NCBI GenBank assembly: GCA_023666665.1
Contig: JAMPBN010000001.1
Location: forward strand, 456,436 to 520,435
Length of the DNA: 64,000 bases
Reading direction: 5' to 3'
DNA from: Prevotella sp.
Lineage (GTDB): Bacteria > Bacteroidota > Bacteroidia > Bacteroidales > Muribaculaceae
Numbering within the stretch: position 1 is the first letter of the stretch; every line of letters begins with the position of its first letter. The position numbers were made by a program, and so were the translations under genes. The notes under the pieces are model-generated. The model was not told the origin of the DNA. It did not search any database and saw nothing but the letters and a program-made list of their open reading frames with translations. This document shows positions 42,822-50,828 of the stretch, one piece after another.

Positions 42822-43355
42822 ATGAAAAAATACTGGATAATAGAGAACGGATGACCCATAGGGCCGTTTAGCATAGACGAACTGAAAGTGCGCCGTGACT
42901 TCACGGCGGCACTTCCGGTTTGGTGCAGCGACTTCAGCGACTGGACCACAGCCGGCGAAGTTGAGGAACTGGCCTTTCTCATAACAGAGGACGAGGAACC
43001 GACAGATAATGAAGAAGCCGAAGAAAAAGCGGCTCCCGAGGCTAAGTTTGAAAACTTTTTTGAAAACATTCGTCAGCAGCAACAGCAGCGCCAACCCTGG
43101 ATTAATGCCATTCCGGAAGAAATCAACGGCGTTAAGCGCCCCAAAAGTTATATGGGGTGGAACATTGTGATGTTGCTGTGTTGCTGCATGCCGGCGGCGG
43201 TTGTGGGGATGATATTCAGCTCTCAGGTTAACCGCAAATGGATGCAGGGCGATGCCGAGGGCGCAATGAAAGCTTCGGAATATGCGCAGTGGTGCATCAT
43301 TTTGAGTTTTGTGCTTGGCCTGGTTGCGTGGCCTTTCCAGATGCTCTTCATCTGA
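42822..43355 (+). pseudogene. GYF_2-CD225 membrane protein gene with in-frame TGA
   Basis: The frame runs MKKYWIIENG-TGA-PIGPFSIDEL and then stays open to 43355. The N-terminal part is a GYF_2 (DUF4339) domain, whose usual pattern is W-x-x-x-x-G-x-x-x-GPFs-x-eeL. The TGA (42852-42854) falls in a variable position between the Gly and the GPF core. A Gln-rich linker follows. A CD225/dispanin-like domain with two membrane segments (GWNIVMLLCCCMPAAVVGMIFSSQVN, then WCIILSFVLGLVAWPFQMLF) ends the protein. Downstream codons look well conserved. Possibilities are a recent nonsense mutation, a sequencing error, UGA readthrough, or a restart at the GTG at 42888 that would drop most of the GYF domain. 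Confidence 0.75.
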
Positions 43356-43387
43356 CGCGCCTCGCCTTGTTAGAGGCACTTCGCGCC

Positions 43388-43412
43388 GGTTTAACTGTTT
43401 AATTGTTTAACT
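43388..43412. repeat. GTTTAACTGTTTAATTGTTTA repeat, second copy
   Basis: Near-identical to the omp28-asd spacer block (27312-27340, with small changes), just downstream of the GYF/CD225 gene. Confidence 0.65.
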
Positions 43413-43428
43413 ATATAATTACTAATTT

Positions 43429-43511
43429 TTAACCCTTAACCCTTAACCCTTAACCCTTAACCCTTAACCCTTAACTCTTAACTCTTAACCCTTAACTCTT
43501 AACCCTTAACC
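43429..43511. repeat. TTAACCC heptamer array
   Basis: Eleven full units and one partial: six TTAACCC, then a mix of TTAACTC and TTAACCC. It is the same heptamer as at 17091-17202. It is non-coding and sits between the GYF/CD225 gene and the TPP riboswitch. The unit contains TTAA, so it carries TAA on both strands, and because 7 is not a multiple of 3 the stops rotate through all frames. Confidence 0.95.
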
Positions 43512-43534
43512 AAAAACCTCTAACTAATAACCTA

Positions 43535-43623
43535 AATTTTAGGGGTGCGGAAGGCATCAGGCCTTCAGCTGAGATTAAACCCTTTGAACCTGATCCGGTT
43601 AGTACCGGCGTAGTGAAAAAATT
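43535..43623 (+). promoter_or_regulatory. TPP (THI-box) riboswitch
   Basis: The conserved blocks GGGGTGC, GCTGAGA, ACCC, TTTGAACCTGATCCGG and GTACCGGCGTAG occur in order, as in thiamine pyrophosphate riboswitches. The closing stem P1 can be AATTTT (43535-43540) with AAAATT (43618-43623), and its 3' strand abuts the ATG at 43624. There is no room for a separate terminator, so TPP binding probably blocks translation initiation directly. The regulated gene is a TonB-dependent receptor. Confidence 0.93.
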
Positions 43624-45867
43624 ATGAACAAACCAATCATGTTGGCATTGTGCCTGGTGGGCATATGCCAAGCGTCGGCGGGCGCAAAAAACGCACAAGA
43701 TTCTCTGAGTGTAGAACTCTCTACGGTAGAAGTAACCGCTAACCGCGCAAACGAAAAAACTCCGGTAGCGTTTACAAATGTAAGCAAACAACAACTCCTC
43801 AAGGCCAACGATGGACGCGACATCACCTATCTGTTAGGTATGACCCCATCGGTAGTAGCTACCTCAGATGCCGGAATGGGCATGGGTTACACGGCTATGC
43901 GAGTGCGCGGCACCGACCAAACCCGCATCAACATCACAGCCAACGGCATTCCCCTCAACGACGGCGAAAGCGGCATAGTTTTTTGGGTAAATATGCCCGA
44001 TTTTGCCTCGAGCGTGCGCGACGTGCAGATTCAGCGCGGTGCAGGCACGTCGACCAACGGTGCCGGAGCTTTCGGAGCTTCCGTGAATATGATTACCGAT
44101 GCTCCCTCCGACGAAGCTTATGCCGAAGTTTCAGGCTCTTATGGAACGTATAATACCAACCGCGAAACCTTCCGCGTGGGCTCCGGCCTTTTGGGCGGCC
44201 ACTGGAGCTTCGATGCGCGCCTGAGTCATATGAGCAGCGACGGCTATATTGAGCGTGCCTCGTCAAAGCTCTGGAGCTACTTTGGCCAGGCCGCATATAC
44301 CGCCGACAACACCCTGCTGCGCTTCCTTGCTTTCGGCGGCAAAGAGCGCACTTATATGGCCTGGGATTACGCCTCAAAAGAGGAGATGAAGGAATATGGT
44401 CGCCGCTACAACCCTTGCGGGCAGTATGACCCCAACGACCCCTCCAAGGGCTACTATCCCGACCAATACGACTATTTTACCCAACACCACTTCCAGCTGC
44501 ATCTGAACCAGCGCCTCGGTCAAAAATGGAACCTCACGGCTGCTCTGCACTACACCGACGACTATGGCAACTACGAGCAATATAAAGCCAACCGCTCGCT
44601 TGAAGAATATGGTTTGCAACCCTACTATCTCGCTGACGGTACCAAAGTCAAGAAGCAAGACCTGGTGCGTCTGAAATATAACGACAACGGTTTTGGCGGA
44701 GGTCTGGTCAACGTGCGTTATAACAATGAGCGTTGGGACGTGATTTTAGGCGGTGCCGTAAACTACTTCCACGGCAAGCACTTCGGCAAGGTTTCGTGGG
44801 TGCGCAACTACATTGGGGAGCTCAACCCCTTGCAGGAGTATTATAACAACGTGGGTAAGAAACTTGACGGCAACATCTTTGCTCGTGCAAATTTTGAGAT
44901 ACTCAAAGGCTTTTCGGCCTTTGCCGACCTGCAATACCGCGGCATCCACTACACCATCGACGGCCATACCGACACCTGGGACTGGATCAACGAGGAGATG
45001 GAGCGCATAGCCGTTGACCGCACCTGGCACTTCTTCAACCCCAAAGTCGGCTTGAACTACACCAAAGGTGCCCACCGCGCTTTCGCCTCCTGGTCGGTGG
45101 CCCACAAAGAGCCAACCCGCTCGAATTTCACCGATGGCTTTATGGTGGCAGGAAAGTATCAAGACCCCAAAGCAGAGCGCCTCTTTGACTATGAACTTGG
45201 CTATTCGTTCAACCACCGCATCATTTCCGCCGGTGTGAATCTCTACTATATGGACTATAAAGACCAGCTCGTAACCACCGGCCAGCTATCAGACACCGGC
45301 AATCCGCTGAGCGTCAACGTGCCCGAATCTTATCGTATGGGCGTGGAGTTGCAGGCATCGTTCCGCCCCTGGTGCGACTGGTTTGAATGGAACTTCGGCA
45401 TAACCCTGTCGCGCAACCGCATCAAGAACTTCACCGAATACATCAACGACGACGACTGGGTTGAAGACCCCATAACCATTAACTACAAAGACACGCCGAT
45501 AGCCTTCTCGCCCGATGTAACTTTCACCAACTCGTTTAACTTCACTGTCAAGGGCTTCGAAGCGCAGATTCAGAGCCAATATGTTGGCAAGCAGTATATG
45601 AGCAACGTTGCCAACGAAGAAACATCCCTCGACCCTTACTTCATTACCAACCTGCATCTCAACTACACCTTGCCCCGCATTAAGGGAGTGAAGAAAATCA
45701 ACGTAGGATTTTCAATCTACAATCTCTTCAACTCCAAGTATTGCAACAACGGCTACTCAGGTGCCGGATACTATATGGACGGCGGTAAACCCATAATCTA
45801 CCGCTACGCCGGCTATGCCGCGCAGGCTCCCACCCACGTTGCCGCCACTCTGCTGTTCAGATTTTAG
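43624..45867 (+). CDS. TonB-dependent receptor under TPP riboswitch control (thiamine uptake, OMR1-like)
   Basis: 747 residues. Signal peptide MNKPIMLALCLVGICQASAGA. The plug (LSTVEVTANRANEKTPVAF, DITYLLGMTPSVV, AMRVRGTDQTRINITANGIP, IQRGAGTSTNGAGAFGASVN) matches classical siderophore/vitamin TBDRs, not the SusC subclass. A beta barrel ends in LLFRF. The TPP riboswitch directly upstream predicts transport of thiamine or a precursor across the outer membrane. No thi biosynthetic or pnuT genes are adjacent. The 3' end overlaps convergent radC by 4 nt. Confidence 0.93.
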   Translation: MNKPIMLALCLVGICQASAGAKNAQDSLSVELSTVEVTANRANEKTPVAFTNVSKQQLLKANDGRDITYLLGMTPSVVATSDAGMGMGYTAMRVRGTDQTRINITANGIPLNDGESGIVFWVNMPDFASSVRDVQIQRGAGTSTNGAGAFGASVNMITDAPSDEAYAEVSGSYGTYNTNRETFRVGSGLLGGHWSFDARLSHMSSDGYIERASSKLWSYFGQAAYTADNTLLRFLAFGGKERTYMAWDYASKEEMKEYGRRYNPCGQYDPNDPSKGYYPDQYDYFTQHHFQLHLNQRLGQKWNLTAALHYTDDYGNYEQYKANRSLEEYGLQPYYLADGTKVKKQDLVRLKYNDNGFGGGLVNVRYNNERWDVILGGAVNYFHGKHFGKVSWVRNYIGELNPLQEYYNNVGKKLDGNIFARANFEILKGFSAFADLQYRGIHYTIDGHTDTWDWINEEMERIAVDRTWHFFNPKVGLNYTKGAHRAFASWSVAHKEPTRSNFTDGFMVAGKYQDPKAERLFDYELGYSFNHRIISAGVNLYYMDYKDQLVTTGQLSDTGNPLSVNVPESYRMGVELQASFRPWCDWFEWNFGITLSRNRIKNFTEYINDDDWVEDPITINYKDTPIAFSPDVTFTNSFNFTVKGFEAQIQSQYVGKQYMSNVANEETSLDPYFITNLHLNYTLPRIKGVKKINVGFSIYNLFNSKYCNNGYSGAGYYMDGGKPIIYRYAGYAAQAPTHVAATLLFRF

Positions 45868-46541
45868 AGTCTCCCCCGGTCGTTATATGAGTAATATCCG
45901 CTTGCTGCCACTATGATGTGGTCAAGCAGGCGGATGTCAAGGAGTGCGGCAGCTTCTTTGATGCGTTTAGTCAGATTGTCGTCTTGCATCGACGGAAGCA
46001 GATTACCTGACGGATGGTTGTGAGCAACCACCATAGCAATAGCCCGCGCATCCAGAGCATGTTTGATAATCATACGGATGTCAACGGCGGTCATGTCCAG
46101 GCCGCCTGTTGATATCCGTTCAAATGATATGGCACCGAGGCGCTTGTTGAGCATCAAGACCCAAAATTCCTCGTGGTCAAGTTGCTCAAGGTCGTAGCGT
46201 ATGTATTCGTAGATTTTTTCTGACGAATTAAGTTGCGGCTTGGATTTTGCTGCCGAGGCGCGGCAGCGCTGGCCCAATTCAAGTGCCGCCTTGACGGTTA
46301 TGGCCTTGGTTGGTCCGATGCCGGGAACCAGTTGGGTGAGTTCGCGGGGCGAGGCTGCGGCAAGCCGGCTGAGGTCGTTGCCGTATTTATCGAGGATTTC
46401 GCGGGCCACGTTGATGACGCTTTTGCCCTTGATTCCAACGCGGAGCAAAATGGCCAGCAGTTCGGAGTCGGTCAGTGCGCCGAAGCCTTGATTGAGGGCT
46501 TTTTCGCGGGGTTTTTCGTCGTCGGCAATGTCGCGTAGCAT
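45864..46541 (-). CDS. radC: RadC family JAB-domain protein
   Basis: 225 residues from the ATG at 46541 (the longer frame overlaps the GT2 gene and is not typical). An N-terminal helix-hairpin-helix part (LRVGIKGKSVINVAREIL and LVPGIGPTKA) and a C-terminal JAB/MPN domain with MVVAHNHPSGN followed by Asp (JAMM metal site) are visible. Length is normal. The function is unclear despite the historical repair label. Its ATG overlaps the GT2 stop by one base (TAATG). Confidence 0.94.
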   Translation of the reverse strand: MLRDIADDEKPREKALNQGFGALTDSELLAILLRVGIKGKSVINVAREILDKYGNDLSRLAAASPRELTQLVPGIGPTKAITVKAALELGQRCRASAAKSKPQLNSSEKIYEYIRYDLEQLDHEEFWVLMLNKRLGAISFERISTGGLDMTAVDIRMIIKHALDARAIAMVVAHNHPSGNLLPSMQDDNLTKRIKEAAALLDIRLLDHIIVAASGYYSYNDRGRL

Positions 46542-47533
46542 TATTCGTTTTCTCCTTTTCTGATATTGAGTTCTTGGTTGATGTTGCGCCCCTTGCGCAG
46601 CAGAATTTGCGTGAACCAGGCTTTGAGGAATCCGGCTCCGTAGCCATAGAGTTGAATCAGCGATGCCGGAACGGCCATCATGGCGATTTTTAGCGACCGG
46701 GTGGAGCAGAGTGCTGCAATGAAAAGCGCTGCGATGTAAACTCCCAACGGAAGCAGCCACCAGGGGCTGACAAATATTCCCATTGCAATCAAAAACAGCG
46801 AACCAAACAGGAACAACGCCGGGAGCGTATGAACCAATTTAAGCGAGCCGGGATAAAGTTGCTTCAGAGTGATGCGGCTCATGCCGAACACGTAGACCTG
46901 GCGGAAAAACTTGCGGAAGTTGACACGGCGGCGATGATAAACGGCGCAGGGACGCAGCAGGGCGATGCTGAAGCCGGCCTGGCGGATGCGCGTTGACATG
47001 TCGATGTCTTCCGAAAACATTTCGCGAAAGCCCCCTGCCCTTTCATAAACCTTGCGGCTGAATCCCATATTGAAGGTGCGCGGAGTGAACTTTTCCATCT
47101 GAATCTTTCCGCCGCGAATACCCCCGGTGGTGAGAAACGAGGTCATGGCGAAGTTGATGGCTTTTTGCAGCGGCGTAAAGGATTCGTGGGCTGCGTCGGG
47201 GCCGCCGTAGCAGTCGGTGGGATGCTCATTGAGCAGCTTTTCGAGAGTTTCAAAATATGTTGGAGGAATTACGCAGTCGGAGTCGAAAAATACAAAGTAA
47301 TCGCCTGAGGCGTGTGCCATTCCGTAATTGCGGGCCGGCGACCTTCCCTCGTTTTCTTTCCAATAATAGCGAACAAACTCCTTATAAGGTTCGCATTCGG
47401 CTGCACAGGGTTCCGTAGAGCCGTCGTCAACCACTATGCACTCAAAGTTGCGTACCGTTTGATTGGCAAGACTCTCAAGGAGCGACGCCACTTCGTCGCG
47501 GCGGTTATATACGGGGATAATAATGCTGAACAT
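46541..47533 (-). CDS. Glycosyltransferase family 2 protein with C-terminal membrane segments
   Basis: 330 residues. A GT-A fold is shown by FSIIIPVYNRRDEVASLLES, CIVVDDGS and FVFFDSDC (DxD-type). SEDIDMSTRIRQAGF is the acceptor-base (ED) motif. Two hydrophobic segments near 250-300 anchor it. It probably makes a surface polysaccharide or glycolipid. The start overlaps the nspC stop (TGATG) and the stop overlaps the radC start. Confidence 0.92.
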   Translation of the reverse strand: MFSIIIPVYNRRDEVASLLESLANQTVRNFECIVVDDGSTEPCAAECEPYKEFVRYYWKENEGRSPARNYGMAHASGDYFVFFDSDCVIPPTYFETLEKLLNEHPTDCYGGPDAAHESFTPLQKAINFAMTSFLTTGGIRGGKIQMEKFTPRTFNMGFSRKVYERAGGFREMFSEDIDMSTRIRQAGFSIALLRPCAVYHRRRVNFRKFFRQVYVFGMSRITLKQLYPGSLKLVHTLPALFLFGSLFLIAMGIFVSPWWLLPLGVYIAALFIAALCSTRSLKIAMMAVPASLIQLYGYGAGFLKAWFTQILLRKGRNINQELNIRKGENE

Positions 47534-48663
47534 CAGCTCATGCGTGATTTATAGTCCTGGTAAGTAAATTCGCGTAAAATTTCGCATTCACCGTCGGCGC
47601 GGCATAGCACTATCGAAGGATGATGTATACCGTTAAACATAGTGGTTTTCACCGTTGTATAGTGGTTCATATCTTCGAGAGTGAGCCTCTGTCCGGCTCT
47701 TAGAGGCCGGTCAAACTGCCAGTCGCCCACATAATCGCCGCTCAGACAGGAATTACCTCCCAGGCGGTAAGAGTAGTCAGCTCCGGGCGTAGATTCGCTG
47801 ATAGTCGGCTGATATGGCATCTCGAGGGTGTCGGGCATATGGCAGGCAAAACTTGCGTCGATAATTGCCGTTTTAACCCCTTGGTTCTCAACAATATCTA
47901 CCACGGAGGTAATCAAATCGCCGGTGCGCCAGGTCCATGCGGAACCGGGTTCGAGTATGACGTGGAGATTCGGATGGCGGCGCTTGAAGTCTTGCAGCAG
48001 AGAAACCAGCAGGTCAACGTTGTAACCTTTGCGGGTCATCAGGTGTCCGCCCCCCATGTTTACCCACTTTAATTTGGGGAGGTATTTGCCGAACTGCGCC
48101 TCGAATGCCTCGATGACTTTTTGCAAATCTTCGGCATCGCTCTCGCAGAGTGCGTGGAAGTGGAAACCCTCAATGCCGTCGGGCAGCTCTGCGGGCATAT
48201 CCTCAATGCTTACGCCAAACCGCGAACCGGGCAGCGCGGGGTTGTATAGGTCTGTTTCAATCACCGAGCACCGGGGATTGACGCGCAGCCCGGCCGACAC
48301 TTTGCCGCCGCGAGCCTTGACGGCAGGGAGGAAGCGCTCGGCCTGACTCAGGGAGTTGAAGGTGATATGGCTTGAGCCGTTGAGATACTCCTCGATGGTG
48401 GCTTCGGTGTAAGCCGGGCAGTAGGTATGCACGGCGTCGCAGAGTTCCTCGCAGGCAAGGTGCAGCTCATTGAGGGAGCTTGCGGTGGCTTTCACGCCAT
48501 ATTCGCGAAAAATCGGAAAGGTGCGCCACAGGGCGTTGGCTTTGAAAGCCATGATTATTTCAACGTCGGCCTGTCGGGCCACGGATTTTATCAGCTCGAT
48601 ATTTCGCCGCAGCTTATCTTCATAAACCACATAAGCGGGCGTTTGAATTTCATCAAGAATCAT
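47533..48663 (-). CDS. nspC: Carboxynorspermidine decarboxylase
   Basis: 376 residues from the ATG at 48663 (another ATG at 48681 is in frame). It is an alanine-racemase-fold PLP enzyme: TPAYVVYEDKL, IIMAFKANALWRTF (PLP Lys), GLRVNPRCS, GFHFHALCESD, KWVNMGGGH, ILEPGSAWTW and the C-terminal CLSGDYVGDW with the active-site Cys. It makes norspermidine or spermidine in the alternative polyamine route of Bacteroidetes. The ATGA junction with the upstream DUF4143 ATPase implies coupling. Confidence 0.94.
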   Translation of the reverse strand: MILDEIQTPAYVVYEDKLRRNIELIKSVARQADVEIIMAFKANALWRTFPIFREYGVKATASSLNELHLACEELCDAVHTYCPAYTEATIEEYLNGSSHITFNSLSQAERFLPAVKARGGKVSAGLRVNPRCSVIETDLYNPALPGSRFGVSIEDMPAELPDGIEGFHFHALCESDAEDLQKVIEAFEAQFGKYLPKLKWVNMGGGHLMTRKGYNVDLLVSLLQDFKRRHPNLHVILEPGSAWTWRTGDLITSVVDIVENQGVKTAIIDASFACHMPDTLEMPYQPTISESTPGADYSYRLGGNSCLSGDYVGDWQFDRPLRAGQRLTLEDMNHYTTVKTTMFNGIHHPSIVLCRADGECEILREFTYQDYKSRMS

Positions 48664-49937
48664 TGATTTATCAGAGTCCATTCGTAGATGGGGCGTATTT
48701 TAATTGTCAGGTTATTGACTTCGATGTCGTTATACTCGTGGTCGGTAAGAATCGTGAGGTCAGTGCAGTTGGTTTTATTGGCAATCATCAGCAGTCCCTT
48801 GATTTCGCGATTGCGCGTTTTGGTGTCGCTGACGTCGTATGAAACCTGAAAAGCTTTTATAACTTTGTTGCCTTGACAAACAACGAAATCACATTCGCTG
48901 CGGTTTTCAGACAAATAATAGAGGTCGTTACCGCCGGAAATGCAGCGGCGAAGCAGTTCAAGGTAAACAATGGTTTCGAGTCGCCAGCCGAAGTTGCTGC
49001 CGCTGAAAGCATCGGGTCGCTTGTCCATCAGCGCAACGTCAATGCAATAAGCTTTTTCGCCGATAAGTCGCTGCTTACTCTTAAAAGAGTACTTATGAAG
49101 ACCCAGCAGCAGAAAAGCCTCATTGAGATATTTGATATAATTTTGAGCGGTATGGTCAGACCCGATACTGAGCTCTTGGGCAAGATTTGCGTATTGAAGC
49201 GCTGTTGGAGCCACATTCATAAGGTGTTGAGCCAAACGCTCAAATTCGGCTTTATGGCGTATTTTAAAGCGCTCCTCAATATCTCGCTTCAGTATATTGT
49301 CGGTCAGGTCGGTTATATATGCTCTTTTATCTTTTATATGCAAGAGTTCCGGGAAACCGCCTTGTTGAAGATATTCGTCGAAAGCGCGGCGGCGGGAGGC
49401 TATTTTATCCGTGGTTAAACCATCTGTTTCCACGCCGATGCAGTTGCAATATTCTGCAAAAGAGAATGGAAATAGTTTAATAACATGGTGGCGTCCGGTA
49501 AGGTGCGTGGCAAGTTCTCCGCTCAGCAGTTTGGCGTTTGAACCGGTTATAACAACATGCATATCTTTGCGGAGCAAGCGATTGACAAAAAGGTGCCAGC
49601 CCGGAACGTTTTGTGCTTCATCCAAAAATAAGTGGGTGAACGACCCATAAATCTTATAAAGGACTTCAAGCATAGAATTGAGATCGTCGGCATTGAGCAT
49701 TGCAAGACGTTCATCATCAAAGTTGACGTAGGCAAATTTGACGTTTGCGCTTCTCAGTGCCGTGAGGCAAAGAGTAGATTTGCCGCAACGGCGCACACCG
49801 ATAACAACTTGGGCTTGGGGGGAGTCCAAATCTATTAACTTCTCTTCAAGGCGTGAGCAGAATTTTTTTTGAGCTTTGCGGGCTATTTCTTCAGCCTGTT
49901 CGGAGAGTACTATTTCGAGATCTCTAACATTTATCAT
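48660..49937 (-). CDS. AAA ATPase with C-terminal DUF4143 (AAA_14), copy 1
   Basis: 425 residues. Walker A GVRRCGKST (47-55), the conserved YVNFDDERL, Walker B LFLDEAQN (103-110), sensor VITGSNAKLLSGELATHLTGRH, then DUF4143 with YINYLNEA-like helices and the PD-(D/E)xK-like ENRSECDFVV near the C terminus. The cellular role of this family is not established. It ends ATGA into nspC. Upstream lies a TACCTTTG box and a 32-bp tandem repeat. A paralogue is at 56299-57570. Confidence 0.92.
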   Translation of the reverse strand: MINVRDLEIVLSEQAEEIARKAQKKFCSRLEEKLIDLDSPQAQVVIGVRRCGKSTLCLTALRSANVKFAYVNFDDERLAMLNADDLNSMLEVLYKIYGSFTHLFLDEAQNVPGWHLFVNRLLRKDMHVVITGSNAKLLSGELATHLTGRHHVIKLFPFSFAEYCNCIGVETDGLTTDKIASRRRAFDEYLQQGGFPELLHIKDKRAYITDLTDNILKRDIEERFKIRHKAEFERLAQHLMNVAPTALQYANLAQELSIGSDHTAQNYIKYLNEAFLLLGLHKYSFKSKQRLIGEKAYCIDVALMDKRPDAFSGSNFGWRLETIVYLELLRRCISGGNDLYYLSENRSECDFVVCQGNKVIKAFQVSYDVSDTKTRNREIKGLLMIANKTNCTDLTILTDHEYNDIEVNNLTIKIRPIYEWTLINQ

Positions 49938-49959
49938 TATTCCAGCGCTTTAAACGCTG

Positions 49960-49967
49960 CAAAGGTA
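49960..49967 (-). promoter_or_regulatory. ATPase copy 1 -7 box TACCTTTG
   Basis: It lies 22 nt before the ATG. A near-palindromic AGCGCTTTAAACGCT (49944-49958) occupies the leader. The -33 region falls in the first 32-bp repeat. Confidence 0.55.
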
Positions 49968-49972
49968 CAACA

Positions 49973-50092
49973 AACTGCGCTATTTTGCAAGTTTTTAGTC
50001 CGCGAACTGCGCTATTTTGTAATTTTTTGGTTCTCAAACTGCACTATTTTGCAAGTTTTTAGTCCGCGAACTGCGCTATTCTGCAAGGAGGG
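49973..50092. repeat. 32-bp tandem direct repeats upstream of ATPase copy 1
   Basis: Four copies begin with AACTGC at 49973, 50005, 50037 and 50069, an exact 32-bp period. Each has CTATTTTGCAAG or close and TTTTTAGTCCGCG; the second diverges in its last third and the fourth is cut short inside the sirtuin 3' end. The array overlies the -33 region of the ATPase promoter, so it may hold operator sites. Confidence 0.9.
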
Positions 50093-50765
50093 GGATGAGG
50101 GTTTGGAGGCCCTTGGTGGCGGGTTGGGCAATGACCCGGACTCTGCTGCTCACCGCTGCCGGATTGGGGTCAATGTAGAAGATCCGGGCATCCGGGCGGG
50201 CGTAATTGATGAGGCCGGCGGCGGGGTAGACGTTGAGCGACGTTCCGACTATGACAAGTATGTCGGCTTGCGCCACGACTTCGACTGCCGGCTCAATCAT
50301 TGGTACGGCCTCCTCAAAAAATACTATGTGAGGTCTGACGTAGTGGCCGTTGATGAGGGTTTGTGGTGTGGTCTCGATGTTTGGCGGGCATAGCTCGTAG
50401 ACGAGGCTGTCGTCATCGAGGGCACGCACTTTCATCAGCTCGCCGTGGAGGTGGATAATATCGTCGGATGGTGTGCCGGCACGTTCGTGGAGGTTGTCAA
50501 CGTTTTGAGTCACAACTTTAACGTCGTATTTTTCGGCCAGTTGAGCTATGGCAATATGTGCGGCATTGGGTTCTACGTCGCCAAGTTGCTTGCGCCGCTC
50601 GTTGTAAAACTGATGAACCAGGGCGGGATTGCGTCTGAATCCGGTAGCGGAACATACATCCATTACCGGGTATTGCTCCCAGAGTCCGTCGGCGTCGCGA
50701 AACGTGCGGATGCCGCTTTCGGCGCTCACTCCCGCGCCGGTCAGGAAAACCAATTTTCTTTTCAT
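50076..50765 (-). CDS. Sirtuin-family NAD-dependent protein deacylase
   Basis: 229 residues from the ATG at 50765. FLTGAGVSAESGIRTFRD (NAD site), VVTQNVDNLHERAG, HLHGEL (catalytic His), HIVFFEEAVP and IVGTSLNVYPAAGL are signatures of class III (CobB/Sirt5-type). Only one Cys lies in the region where CobB relatives have four zinc Cys, so a zinc-free variant is likely. The last codons (LLAE stop) are formed from the fourth 32-bp repeat copy. Its promoter interleaves with that of purH. Confidence 0.92.
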   Translation of the reverse strand: MKRKLVFLTGAGVSAESGIRTFRDADGLWEQYPVMDVCSATGFRRNPALVHQFYNERRKQLGDVEPNAAHIAIAQLAEKYDVKVVTQNVDNLHERAGTPSDDIIHLHGELMKVRALDDDSLVYELCPPNIETTPQTLINGHYVRPHIVFFEEAVPMIEPAVEVVAQADILVIVGTSLNVYPAAGLINYARPDARIFYIDPNPAAVSSRVRVIAQPATKGLQTLIPLLAE

Positions 50766-50770
50766 ACGCC

Positions 50771-50804
50771 CAAAGTTACAAATTATTTTGTATATTTGCA
50801 CAAA
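50771..50804. promoter_or_regulatory. Interleaved divergent promoters sirtuin / purH
   Basis: Minus: TTTG (50801-50804) and TAACTTTG (50771-50778), 22-nt spacing, ending 5 nt before the sirtuin ATG. Plus: TATATTTG (50791-50798) for purH lies between the two minus elements, so the two polymerases should exclude one another. Confidence 0.6.
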
Positions 50805-50828
50805 CTTTAATTCCCCCAAGATTCAATT

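Noticed and set aside
42852..42854. Selenocysteine at the in-frame TGA
   Set aside because: The position is a variable loop of a GYF domain with no redox role, and no obvious SECIS-like stem directly follows. Nonsense mutation or readthrough is simpler.
41963..43069. 368-codon open frame antisense to deoC
   Set aside because: It is a codon-bias shadow of deoC, which has all catalytic motifs. The antisense product is Ser/Cys/Phe-rich without a recognisable domain.
43429..43511. Telomere-like array (TTAACCC)n
   Set aside because: It is internal, short and matched by an inverted array at 17 kb. Nothing suggests a linear replicon end.
46542..46760. Longer radC start upstream of 46541
   Set aside because: The extra 73 residues overlap the GT2 gene, are Arg/His/Ser-rich and unlike RadC. 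The TAATG junction at 46541 is the natural start.
49973..50092. CRISPR array suggested by the 32-bp period
   Set aside because: The whole 32-bp unit is repeated with no unique spacers between copies, and no cas genes are near. It is a tandem repeat in a promoter region.
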